A DNA stretch of 64,000 nt, taken from NCBI GenBank assembly GCA_963839815.1, contig CAWIWF010000002.1, positions 91,009 through 155,008 of the forward strand, read 5' to 3'. Shown one piece after another: positions 25,511-32,987 of this stretch. The DNA is from JACVRM01 sp963839815 (GTDB lineage: Bacteria > Actinomycetota > Thermoleophilia > Gaiellales > Gaiellaceae). Positions within the stretch are counted from its first letter, which is position 1, and every line of letters starts with the position of its first letter. The position numbers and the translations under genes were made by a program. Below the pieces are notes generated by a model. It was not told the origin of the DNA, made no database searches, and saw nothing but the letters and a program-made list of their open reading frames with translations.

Positions 25511-27208
25511 TCAGGTGACGTTGTACTCAGGGCCAGAGCCTCCCTCCGGCGGCGTCAGGCGGCCGCCTTTCGCGGTGATGGCGCCGCACTGGACGCAGTT
25601 CGAGGGCGTGATCTCCACCGCGACGAGCCCGTCGTCCCCGGCGGCGCCCACCTCGTACACGTGCGCGGGGCACATCGACTCCCAGAGCTCGGCCAGCTCG
25701 CGCGGCACGCGCTGCTGTACGCGGATGTGGTTCGGCTGGTCGTCGCGGGTTCGATTCCCGGAGGCGTAGACGGATGAGAGCTTGTCGAAGGTGAGGGTCC
25801 CGTCGGGTGCCGGATAGGCGGAGCGCCGGCCGGTGCGGATCAGGTCGTGCTCGGCGTCCGCCTCGAGCGTGGCGTCACCGGGCGGGAAGCGGCCGAGGGA
25901 GGCCGTCATCGCACCCGCCATCGCCGACCCCATCAGGAATCCGCGTCCGAACGCGGGACGCATGTTGCGGACGGCGCGCAGGTCCTTCCAGACGAAGCTC
26001 GAGCGCAGCGCCTCGTCGTACGGGGCGAGCGCACCCGGCCGCCACGGCGTCTCGCCCGGCTGCAGCGCCGCGAAGGCCGCCTCCGCCGCCAGTCGCCCCG
26101 ACTCGATCGCGTAGTGGACGCCCTTCAGCGCCGGCACATTCACGAGCCCTGCGCCGTCGCCGCAGATCATCAGCCCCGGCGCGTGCAGCCGCGGCACCGA
26201 CAGGTAGCCGCCCTCGGGAATGGTCTTCGCCCCCCAGGCAACGCGCTCGCCGCCGGCGAGGATCTTGCGCACGAGCCGGTGCGTCTTCAGCTGCTGCAGG
26301 AGGTCGTGGACGGAGACCTGCACGTCGCGGTGGTCGAGCCCGACCACCATGCCAACCGTCACCTGGTCCTCGCCGAGCGGGTAGATGAAGGAGCCACCGA
26401 ACTCGCGGTACTTCCGCCCGCCGCGCAGCGGCCAGCCCATCGTGTGGACGATCCGGTGCAGCTGCTTCGGCACCTGCCAGACCTCCTTGACCCCGAGCGC
26501 CCACACCTGAGGGTTCGCCCCCTCGAGCCCGAAGTGGTCGATCGCGACGCCCGTCAGGTGGCCCTGCGTGCCCTCGCAGAGGACGGTGACCCGGCTGGTG
26601 ATGTCGCTGCCAGGCTCGAAGTTGCCGAGCTCCTCGCCCTCCTTGCCGCGCCCCTTGTCGCCCGTCCGGACGCCCACGACCCTCCCGCCGGAGACGAGCA
26701 GCGTCTGAGCCGCGGTCTCGGCGAGGATGGTGGCACCGCCCTCTTCGGCCTGCCCGGCCAGGAAGCGGCCGAGCTGCGAGAGCGAGGCGACGTAGTTGCC
26801 GTGGTTTCGCATCGTCGGCGGGGCGGGGATGCGGACGGCCGCGCGCGGCGTCAGGAAGTAGACGGACTCGTCCTCGACCGGGCCGTGGAGCGGCATGTCG
26901 GCCGTGCGGACGCGGTCGCCGAAGAGCCGTCGCAGCGAGCGCGGGTTGACGACGGCGCCCGACAGCAGGTGCGAGCCGGGCTGCTTGCCCTTCTCGAGCA
27001 CCGCCACCGGCACGTCGCCGAGTCGCTCAGCCAGCCGCGGCGCATCCTCGAGCAGCTGCCCCAGCCGGATGGCGCACGCGAGCCCGGCCGGCCCGCCGCC
27101 GACGATCAGGACACCGACCTCGATCCGCTCGTCGGCGGGATCCGTCGGCGCCGCGACGAACTCGTCCGCCGAGAAGGGCGGCGGGTAGTCGGAGGGCTTG
27201 ACGCTCAT
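25511..27208 (-). CDS. Electron transfer flavoprotein:quinone oxidoreductase
   Basis: FAD/FeS protein that moves electrons from ETF to the quinone pool. 565 residues: the FAD dinucleotide fold VLIVGGGPAGLACA (about residues 33-46), GKQPGSHLLSGAVV, SVPRLHAPGLMICGDGAGLVN (second FAD motif, about 350) and a ferredoxin-like C-terminus. The cluster region has MCPAHVYE and NCVQCGAITAKGG: three cysteines, where the mitochondrial C-x2-C-x2-C pattern would supply a fourth. The cluster may be 3Fe-4S or use another ligand. Start ATG at 27208 overlaps the etfA stop by 4 nt. Operon etfB-etfA-ETF-QO. Confidence 0.92.
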   Translation of the reverse strand: MSVKPSDYPPPFSADEFVAAPTDPADERIEVGVLIVGGGPAGLACAIRLGQLLEDAPRLAERLGDVPVAVLEKGKQPGSHLLSGAVVNPRSLRRLFGDRVRTADMPLHGPVEDESVYFLTPRAAVRIPAPPTMRNHGNYVASLSQLGRFLAGQAEEGGATILAETAAQTLLVSGGRVVGVRTGDKGRGKEGEELGNFEPGSDITSRVTVLCEGTQGHLTGVAIDHFGLEGANPQVWALGVKEVWQVPKQLHRIVHTMGWPLRGGRKYREFGGSFIYPLGEDQVTVGMVVGLDHRDVQVSVHDLLQQLKTHRLVRKILAGGERVAWGAKTIPEGGYLSVPRLHAPGLMICGDGAGLVNVPALKGVHYAIESGRLAAEAAFAALQPGETPWRPGALAPYDEALRSSFVWKDLRAVRNMRPAFGRGFLMGSAMAGAMTASLGRFPPGDATLEADAEHDLIRTGRRSAYPAPDGTLTFDKLSSVYASGNRTRDDQPNHIRVQQRVPRELAELWESMCPAHVYEVGAAGDDGLVAVEITPSNCVQCGAITAKGGRLTPPEGGSGPEYNVT

Positions 27209-28173
27209 CCGCCCCTGCGCTGCCGGACGAGCTCGGTCAGCTTCGGCACGATCTCGTGCACGTCACCCACGACCGCCAGGTCGGAGTACTCGAAGATCGG
27301 CGCGTTCGGGTCCTTGTTGATGGCCACGATCACGTTCGACGACTGCATGCCGACCTTGTGCTGGATCGCGCCGGAGATGCCGCAGGCGACGTAGAGCTTC
27401 GGCGACACGGTCTTGCCCGTCTGGCCGACCTGGGTCGAGTAGGGATACCAGCCGGCGTCGACCACGGCTCGTGTGGCCGCGACCGCGCCGCCAAGCGCCT
27501 TCGCGAGCTCCTCGACCAGGCCGAAATTGTCCGGCCCGCCCAGGCCGCGGCCGCCCGCGACGATCACGTCGGCGTCCTCGATCGACGGGCCCTCCGACTC
27601 CTCGTGCGCCTGCTCGAGCATCTCGGCCGCGAGCGAGAAGTCCTGCAGCTGCGGCTCGACCCGCTCGACCGCGGGCTCGCCGCCGCGTTCCGCGGGGTCG
27701 AGCGCCCCCGCGCGGAAGAGTGCGATTCGAGGCGTCGACGTCCAGCCGACCTCGCACACGACCGAGTCGCCGAGCGTCGGCTGGGTGCCGACGAGGCCGT
27801 CTCCGTCTCCCGAGGTGCTGACGTCCGTGAGCTGCCAGTTGAGGCCGGCGTCGAGGCGCGCGGCGAGTCCCGCCGCCACGTCGGCGCCGAGGATCGACTG
27901 GGACAGGAAGACGTTGTCGTAGCCGCCGTCGCGCACGAGCTGCTCGAGGACGTCCACGCGAGGCTGCGGCAGCGGCGCATCGAGCCGGGGGTCGTCCGCC
28001 ACGAACACGGTCTGCGCGCCGTGCCTCCCGGCCTGGGCGGCGAGGCCGTCGACGCCGCTGCCGGCGACCACGCCGGCGACGTCGCCGCCGAGCTCGGCTG
28101 CCTTCGACAGCACACCGAGCGAGGCCTTGAGCAGCTCACCGCCGTGGTGCTCGAGGAAGACGAGCGTCTTCAC
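27205..28173 (-). CDS. etfA: Electron transfer flavoprotein alpha subunit
   Basis: 322 residues. N-terminal domain MKTLVFLEHHGGELLKAS. The C-terminal FAD domain has VIVAGGRGLGGPDNFGL (about 205), YSTQVGQTGKTVSPKLYVAC and GISGAIQHKVGMQSS, ending with NKDPNAPIFEYSDLAVVGD. All FAD-contact motifs of the family are present. With EtfB it accepts electrons from acyl-CoA dehydrogenases such as the one at 45566-46751. ATGA overlaps at both ends indicate tight coupling in the operon. Confidence 0.97.
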   Translation of the reverse strand: MKTLVFLEHHGGELLKASLGVLSKAAELGGDVAGVVAGSGVDGLAAQAGRHGAQTVFVADDPRLDAPLPQPRVDVLEQLVRDGGYDNVFLSQSILGADVAAGLAARLDAGLNWQLTDVSTSGDGDGLVGTQPTLGDSVVCEVGWTSTPRIALFRAGALDPAERGGEPAVERVEPQLQDFSLAAEMLEQAHEESEGPSIEDADVIVAGGRGLGGPDNFGLVEELAKALGGAVAATRAVVDAGWYPYSTQVGQTGKTVSPKLYVACGISGAIQHKVGMQSSNVIVAINKDPNAPIFEYSDLAVVGDVHEIVPKLTELVRQRRGG

Positions 28174-28943
28174 AGGAGCCGCTTCTCCGCCAGGAACTCG
28201 ACCACCTGCTCGGGCGCGCCGTCACCTTCGATCCGGCGCGACTCGCTGCGCGGCGGCGGATCCTTCAGCTCCAGCACCGTCGTCCTCGAGCCGCTCTCAC
28301 CGGCGTCGGCGCCAGCGAGGCCAAGGTCGGCGAGCGAGACCGTGTCCTGCGGCTTCTTCTTCGCGCCCATGATTCCCTTGAGCGACGGGTAGCGCGGCTC
28401 GTTGATCGCATCGGAGACGGCGACCACGGCGGGCAGCGGCGCACGGATGACGTCGTAGCCGAACTCGGTCTGCCGGCGGCCGCGCACCGCCCCGTCCTCG
28501 ACGGTGAGCTCGGCCACCTGGGAGATGAGCGGCCGGCGCAGCCGCTCGGCGACCGCCGCCCACAGCACCGCTCCCTCGGAGTCCGCCGCGTACTGCCCGA
28601 ACAGGATCAGGTCGGGGCTCTCACGCTCGAGCGCGGCGGCCAGCGTGCGGCTGGTGGCGACGAGATCGGAGCCGGCGGCGCCCTCGTCGGTGACGAGCAC
28701 GGCGCGGTCGGCGCCCATCGCGAGCGCCTTGCGCAGCGCGTCGGCGGCGGCTGCCGGGCCCATCGAGACGAGCACGACCTCGCCCTCGCCCCCTGCATCC
28801 TTTAGGCGCAGCGCCTCCTCGACGGCGTTGGCGTCGAAGGCGTTCAGGGCGCCCTCCCCGGAGCGGTCGAGCCGCTTGGTCTGCGGGTCGATCCGCTTGT
28901 TGGGCGTGTCCGGCACCTGCTTCACGCATACAGCGACCTTCAT
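28170..28943 (-). CDS. etfB: Electron transfer flavoprotein beta subunit
   Basis: 257 residues beginning MKVAVCVKQVPDTPN, with ALNAFDANAVEEALRLKD (AMP-binding region), GADRAVLVTDEGAAGSD, PDLILFGQYAADSEGA and the recognition loop PRYPSLKGIMGAKKKP. First gene of the ETF operon. A TAGAGT element lies 10 nt before the ATG at 28943. The longer frame to 29099 is upstream non-coding sequence. Confidence 0.96.
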   Translation of the reverse strand: MKVAVCVKQVPDTPNKRIDPQTKRLDRSGEGALNAFDANAVEEALRLKDAGGEGEVVLVSMGPAAAADALRKALAMGADRAVLVTDEGAAGSDLVATSRTLAAALERESPDLILFGQYAADSEGAVLWAAVAERLRRPLISQVAELTVEDGAVRGRRQTEFGYDVIRAPLPAVVAVSDAINEPRYPSLKGIMGAKKKPQDTVSLADLGLAGADAGESGSRTTVLELKDPPPRSESRRIEGDGAPEQVVEFLAEKRLL

Positions 28944-29403
28944 GGCGGCGTGGACTCTAGAGATTCCCGGCTGGGGCGGAATCGGCCAACCGGACGCTGC
29001 CGCGCGGCGCCCGCAGCCGGCATGCCTCCTCACCCGGCGACGCCCGCGGGGGCGAGCGAGGGCCGCGGGAGCCGCTCGCCTTGTGGCGTCGCAAGACACG
29101 TCCTCTGGGGACAGGCGCCGCAGGTGCCCGTGGCCTCCTCCCCGCGTCGATCGTACTGCGGAGGGACGCGCGGATGTGCGACGGCGGGGTAACGAGAGTG
29201 CAGCAACGACTCGCCGTGAACCTGCGATCGCGCACTTCCGCGCGAGGTACCCGCTTCGGGCTCAAGCCGGTCGCCACACACGCCGAAGAGACAGCGACGG
29301 ACGCCCCGCGTCGGCGAGCCCGCCTCGCCGCCGAGCCGTTCCCGCACGCGCAGCCGACGGACGACTGCGCTAGGGTGCGGCCCTTCGGACGCGAACCGGA
29401 GCT
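28944..29403. other. 460-nt gene-free gap upstream of etfB and the M23 peptidase
   Basis: Divergent intergenic region. It holds a probable etfB -10 (TAGAGT) at its left end and a possible TAGGGT -10 about 30 nt before the peptidase ATG. The middle (about 29095-29350) is GC-rich, with several potential hairpins and GGGGACAG/GGTGCC words, but I could not match it to a riboswitch or known RNA. Frames across it are low-complexity shadows. Confidence 0.5.
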
Positions 29404-30285
29404 ATGCGACGCCACCGGACGACAGCCCGAGGACTCCTCCTCCTCCTGGCCCTCGGCCTCGCCGCGGCGGCGACGGCTGCGCCCGCGGGCAAGGTTCCCA
29501 AGCGCATCGTCTTCCCCGTCATCGGGCCGGCGGACTACTTCAGCTGGGACTTCGGCGCGCCCCGGGCCCAGGGCGCCCACCAGGGGATCGACCTGATGTC
29601 CGTGCGCCGCGCCGTCGCGGTCGCTGCGGAGGCCGGCCGCGTCGAGTTCGAGACCGGCAGCCACCGCGCGGGCTGCATGCTCCGCCTCTACGGGCGCAGC
29701 GGCACCGAGTACGTGTACATCCACCTGAACAACGACCGGGGCAACACCAACGACAATCGCGGCGGCTGCGTCGCGGGTGTCGCCTTCGCGCGGGGCCTGA
29801 AGAGCGGCATGACGGTGGCCGCCGGTCAGCCGGTCGGCTATGTGGGCGACTCAGGCGACGCGGACGGCATCCAGCCGCACCTCCACTTCGAGCTCCGCCC
29901 GGGCGGCAGCGGCGCCATCAACCCGTACAAGCACCTGAAGCGGGCGCAGCGGCTGCTGTTCCATGCGCCGCTGGGGCAGACGTTCGTGCTGCGGCTCAGC
30001 GGCACCGTCGTCGGCGAGAGCGTCGACCGGATGCGCCTCAGGGTCGACGCCCTGCGCTGGTGGCCGAACGGCATGCGGGTGGCGAAGCTCGGCCGCACGC
30101 TTGCCGTGGACACCAGCCTCGCCGACCTCCAGCGCTCGGCCAAGGCGGCAGGCGGGCCGGCGAGGGCAGGCGTCACCGGCAAGCGGGTGACGATCTACAC
30201 CACGCCGGCAGCCACGACCCGCGCCGCCCAGCTCGGCAAGCCGGGAGCGCTTGTCGCCTCTCGCATCGTGCTACTCGACCGCTAG
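29404..30285 (+). CDS. Secreted M23-family (LytM-like) peptidase
   Basis: 293 residues with a cleavable signal peptide (RGLLLLLALGLAAAATAAPA, cleavage near residue 28). The zinc-peptidase core shows GAHQGIDLMS (HxxxD, about residue 59) and GIQPHLHFELRPGG (HxH, about 160), so both metal-binding motifs are intact. Such enzymes cut peptidoglycan cross-bridges. The C-terminal half (about 185-293) is an unassigned beta-rich domain. ATG at 29404 preceded by GGAGCT. Its stop TAG shares CTAG with the convergent VOC gene. Confidence 0.88.
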   Translation: MRRHRTTARGLLLLLALGLAAAATAAPAGKVPKRIVFPVIGPADYFSWDFGAPRAQGAHQGIDLMSVRRAVAVAAEAGRVEFETGSHRAGCMLRLYGRSGTEYVYIHLNNDRGNTNDNRGGCVAGVAFARGLKSGMTVAAGQPVGYVGDSGDADGIQPHLHFELRPGGSGAINPYKHLKRAQRLLFHAPLGQTFVLRLSGTVVGESVDRMRLRVDALRWWPNGMRVAKLGRTLAVDTSLADLQRSAKAAGGPARAGVTGKRVTIYTTPAATTRAAQLGKPGALVASRIVLLDR

Positions 30286-30652
30286 GGCAGCGGCAATCCG
30301 ACCCGGAGCAGGTTGCCGCTCAGGTCGACCAGGGCGAACTCGCGCATCCCCCACTCCGTGGCCGCGGGCGCTTCGAGCCGGCTGCCCGTCTCGGATTCCG
30401 ACGGCACGCCGGCCCCGGCGCCACTCGTCGTAGAGAGCGTCGGCATCGTGTACACGCACGGAGCAGCCGGCGTCTGTCGTCAGCGGATCGACGCCGGGCG
30501 TTTCCCGGAAGTGCAGCTCGATGCCGCCCCGCTCGACGATGAGGTAGCGGTGCTCCTGCCAGGCGCTCCGGCATTCGAAGCCGATGCGCTCGTAGAACGC
30601 GAGCGTCGCCTCGAGGTCGCGACTTGGCAGGACGGACGGCGTGCCCGTCCAC
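30282..30652 (-). CDS. VOC-superfamily (glyoxalase/bleomycin-resistance fold) protein, frameshifted
   Basis: The core frame reads VLPSRDLEATLAFYERIGFE, HRYLIVERGGIELHF and GCSVRVHDADALYDEWRR, a typical single VOC domain of unknown substrate. After DEWRR an extra base in the C-run at 30413-30416 breaks the frame. Removing it gives AGVPSESETGSRLEAPAATE, then a FALVDLSGNLLRVG strand and a stop at 30282. No ATG or GTG exists in the core frame; the likely start is the GTG at 30652, one frame away and just after the ECH stop, implying a second indel near 30640. Stop shares CTAG with the M23 gene. Confidence 0.65.
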
Positions 30653-30653
30653 G

Positions 30654-31427
30654 CTACCGCCCGCTGAACCGGGGCTCGCGCTTCTCGGCGAAGGCCGTCA
30701 TGCCCTCCTTGGCGTCGGCGCTGGCGAAGAGGTCGCCGAAGCGCTCGGCCTCGGCGTCGAGGTTCGCGGCGTGCCCACCCTGCAGCGCGTCGTTGACAGC
30801 TGCCTTGGCGGCGGCGAGCGCGAGTGGGGCTCGCGCGGCCAGCTCCACCGCGGTCGCCAGGGCGCGCTCCATCAGCCCTTCCGGCTCGACGACGGCGCTG
30901 ACGAGACCGAGTCGCAGCGCCTCCTCGGCCCCGACCGTTCGGCCGGTCAGGATCAGGTCCTTGGCGACGCCCAGGCCGCACACGCGCGCCAGGCGCTGGG
31001 TGCCGCCCCAGCCGGGGATGATGCCGAGATTGATCTCCGGCTGGCCGAGCTTGGCCGTGGTCGCCGCGTAGCGGAGGTCGCACGCAAGCGCGAGCTCGCA
31101 GCCGCCTCCGAGCGCGAAGCCGTTGATCGCGGCCAACGTCGGCTTGGGCATCGTCTCGAGCAGCCGCGCCGCCTCGTGGCCGAGCGCGCCCCACCGCTTC
31201 GCCTCCTCGACCGCCAAGCCGCTCATGTACTTGATGTCGGCCCCGGCCACGAACGCGCGGTCGCCGGCTCCCGTGAGCACGACCGCGCGGGTGTCGCCGT
31301 CGTCGGCGAGCTCGCGCAGCCGGTCGCGCAGCGCCGTCAGCGTGGCCAAGTCGAGGGCGTTCAGTGCCTCCGGGCGCGCGATCGTGACGACGGCGATAGC
31401 GCCGTCCCGCTCGACCTCGACGCTCAG
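30654..31427 (-). CDS. Enoyl-CoA hydratase (crotonase family)
   Basis: 257 residues. Hydrates trans-2-enoyl-CoA to 3-hydroxyacyl-CoA. The CoA-binding oxyanion motifs are AGDRAFVAGADIKYM (about 62) and NGFALGGGCELALACDLR (about 100), and both catalytic glutamates are visible, in GGGCELA and GQPEINLGIIPGWGGTQ. The gene has no ATG/GTG/TTG near the expected start. The best candidate is a CTG at 31427 whose last two bases begin the TGA of the upstream B12-subunit gene (CTGA), giving the expected N-terminus LSVEVERDGAIAVVTI. Co-transcribed with the cobalamin-binding subunit. Confidence 0.9.
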   Translation of the reverse strand: MSVEVERDGAIAVVTIARPEALNALDLATLTALRDRLRELADDGDTRAVVLTGAGDRAFVAGADIKYMSGLAVEEAKRWGALGHEAARLLETMPKPTLAAINGFALGGGCELALACDLRYAATTAKLGQPEINLGIIPGWGGTQRLARVCGLGVAKDLILTGRTVGAEEALRLGLVSAVVEPEGLMERALATAVELAARAPLALAAAKAAVNDALQGGHAANLDAEAERFGDLFASADAKEGMTAFAEKREPRFSGR

Positions 31428-31822
31428 GAGACCGTCGCCCGCGCGCGGATGAACTCGACGATCTCGCTCGTGTGCGCCCCCGGCGTGAAGACCTCCGCCA
31501 CGCCCTGCGCCTTCAGCTCGGCCGCCTCGTCGCCCGGGATCGTGCCGCCCACGACCACCAGCACGTCCTCGGCCCCGTTCGCCCGCAACCCCTCGACGAT
31601 GCGGGGCACGAGCGTCATGTGCGCGCCGGACAGGATCGAGATGCCGACGGCGTCGGCGTCTTCCTGGATTGCGGTCTCGACGATCTGCTCCGGAGTCTGG
31701 TGCAAACCGGTGTAGATGACCTCCATGCCGGCGTCGCGCAACGCCCGCGCGATGATCTTCGCGCCGCGGTCGTGCCCGTCCAGCCCGGGCTTGGCGATCA
31801 CTACGCGAATCCTGCCGGCCAC
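31424..31822 (-). CDS. icmB: Cobalamin-binding small subunit of acyl-CoA mutase
   Basis: 132 residues, a stand-alone B12-binding Rossmann domain. The signature DGHDRGAKIIARALRDAG (DxHxxG, about residues 15-20) gives the lower axial histidine of cobalamin; SILSGAHM and VVVGGTIPGDEA are the S/T and GG motifs. Size matches IcmB and archaeal MCM small subunits. Its partner is almost certainly the catalytic subunit at 36028-37692 on the same strand, 4.2 kb away. The icm rather than mcm label follows the active-site residues of that partner. GTG at 31822 with TATACT 9 nt upstream. Confidence 0.9.
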   Translation of the reverse strand: MAGRIRVVIAKPGLDGHDRGAKIIARALRDAGMEVIYTGLHQTPEQIVETAIQEDADAVGISILSGAHMTLVPRIVEGLRANGAEDVLVVVGGTIPGDEAAELKAQGVAEVFTPGAHTSEIVEFIRARATVS

Positions 31823-31830
31823 GAATCGGC

Positions 31831-31837
31831 CAGTATA
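31831..31837. promoter_or_regulatory. Overlapping divergent -10 elements (icmB / metallo-hydrolase)
   Basis: The bases CAGTATA read TATACT on the minus strand (9 nt before the icmB GTG) and CAGTAT on the plus strand (6 nt before a GTG at 31843 in the MBL gene). The two starts are only 14-20 nt apart, so both promoters must use the same few bases. Confidence 0.4.
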
Positions 31838-32562
31838 TGAGGGTGCAGGTCACAGTCGTCGGCTGCTCCCCGGCTTGGCCCAACCCCGGGGGAGCGCAGT
31901 CCGGGTACCTCGTCGACGGCCGCGTGCTGCTCGACTGCGGCCCCGGCGTGCTCGCACGCCTGCGCTCCCAGAACGGCACCTGGCCGCAGGTCGACGCCAT
32001 CGTCATCACCCACTTCCATCTCGACCACTGGGGTGACGTCGTGCCCTGGGTCTGGGGACGGATGTTCGGGCTCGGCCGCGAGCTCGAGCCGACGCAGCTC
32101 TGGCTGCCTCCCGACGGCTCGCAGGAGCTCGAGCTCTTCGGCAGCACCTTCGGTACGCCGTGGATGTTCGAGCGGACGTTCGACATCCGGGAGTACAGCG
32201 AGGACGAGCCGTTCACGATCAACGGGCTCGAGCTGCGCGCCGTACGCGTCCCGCACTACACGCTGCGAACGTTCGCGCTGCGCGTCACCGACGGTCAGCG
32301 GACGCTCGCCTACTCGGGTGACTCGGGCCCGAGCGAGCGGCTCGCAGAGGTCGCGCGGGATGCCGACCTGTTCATCTGCGAGGCGACGCTCGAGCGCGGC
32401 GAGCTGGACGGCGAGCCGCGCGGCCATCTTTCGGCCGACGAGGCGGTGGAGGCGTTCGAGGCCTCGGGCGCCCGGCGGCTGCTGCTCACGCACCGGCCGA
32501 AGGAGCTGCCGCTCGACGGGGCGCTCGACCAGGCCTACGACGGCCTCGTCGTCGACGTCTAG
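31837..32562 (+). CDS. MBL-fold metallo-hydrolase (RNase Z/ElaC-like)
   Basis: 241 residues of the metallo-beta-lactamase fold, closest in layout to RNase Z-like and arylsulfatase-like hydrolases. Metal-binding motif VITHFHLDHWGD (HxHxDH, about residues 57-63), the second-shell His in VRVPHYTL, LAYSGDSGPSE (Asp ligand, about 165), and C-terminal LLLTHRP (last His). Substrate unknown. ATG at 31837; a GTG at 31843 is an equally good start if the mRNA is leaderless. Stop shares CTAG with the convergent MarR gene. Confidence 0.85.
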   Translation: MRVQVTVVGCSPAWPNPGGAQSGYLVDGRVLLDCGPGVLARLRSQNGTWPQVDAIVITHFHLDHWGDVVPWVWGRMFGLGRELEPTQLWLPPDGSQELELFGSTFGTPWMFERTFDIREYSEDEPFTINGLELRAVRVPHYTLRTFALRVTDGQRTLAYSGDSGPSERLAEVARDADLFICEATLERGELDGEPRGHLSADEAVEAFEASGARRLLLTHRPKELPLDGALDQAYDGLVVDV

Positions 32563-32969
32563 CCGACCAGCCTCGTCAGCAGGTCGCGCAGCGTCTCGCG
32601 CTCGCTCGCCGAGAGCCCGGCGGCGACCGGCGGCTCGTCGAACAGACAGTCCATCAGCTCCCGCCGCACGACCACACCTGCGGGCGTGAGACTGACGCTG
32701 CGGACGCGGCGATCGTGTGCGGCCGCCCGCCGCTCGACGAGCCCGCGCTCCTCCAGCGTGTCGAGGGAGGCGGTCAGGTTGGACGGGTCCATGCGGCAGC
32801 GCTCGGCGAGGGTGCCGACCGACACGCTCTGCTGCTCGTCCATACGCCACAGGGCGTTCGCCTGCGGCGCGCTCAGGCCGGTTCGCTCGAGGCAGGCAGC
32901 CTGGTGCTCCTTCAGGCGCAGGGCGACGCGGTTGAAGAGCGAGACGAGATCCTCGACAATCGATCCGAT
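32559..32969 (-). CDS. MarR-family transcriptional regulator with non-ATG start
   Basis: About 136 residues. A winged-helix MarR core: LSAPQANALWRMDEQQ (helix 2), VGTLAERCRMDPSNLTASLD (recognition helix, about 50-75), LEERGLVERRAAAHDRRVRS (wing) and a C-terminal dimer helix. No ATG/GTG/TTG is in frame near the N-terminus. A TACTAT box lies 6 nt before an in-frame ATC at 32969, and an ATT follows at 32960. The MFS gene starts 19 nt away in the other direction, so MarR probably represses this shared promoter, and the MFS pump exports its inducer. Confidence 0.8.
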   Translation of the reverse strand: MGSIVEDLVSLFNRVALRLKEHQAACLERTGLSAPQANALWRMDEQQSVSVGTLAERCRMDPSNLTASLDTLEERGLVERRAAAHDRRVRSVSLTPAGVVVRRELMDCLFDEPPVAAGLSASERETLRDLLTRLVG

Positions 32970-32974
32970 GAAGG

Positions 32975-32981
32975 TATAGTA
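32975..32981. promoter_or_regulatory. Shared divergent -10 element between MarR and MFS genes
   Basis: TATAGTA reads TATAGT on the plus strand (7 nt before the MFS ATG at 32988) and TACTAT on the minus strand (6 nt before ATC at 32969). A MarR dimer bound here would block both. Confidence 0.5.
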
Positions 32982-32987
32982 CCGGTA

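Noticed and set aside
25739..25772. GGGTTCGATTCCCGG on the plus strand resembles a tRNA T-arm
   Set aside because: It lies inside the conserved ETF-QO coding sequence. No acceptor, D or anticodon arms can be placed around it.
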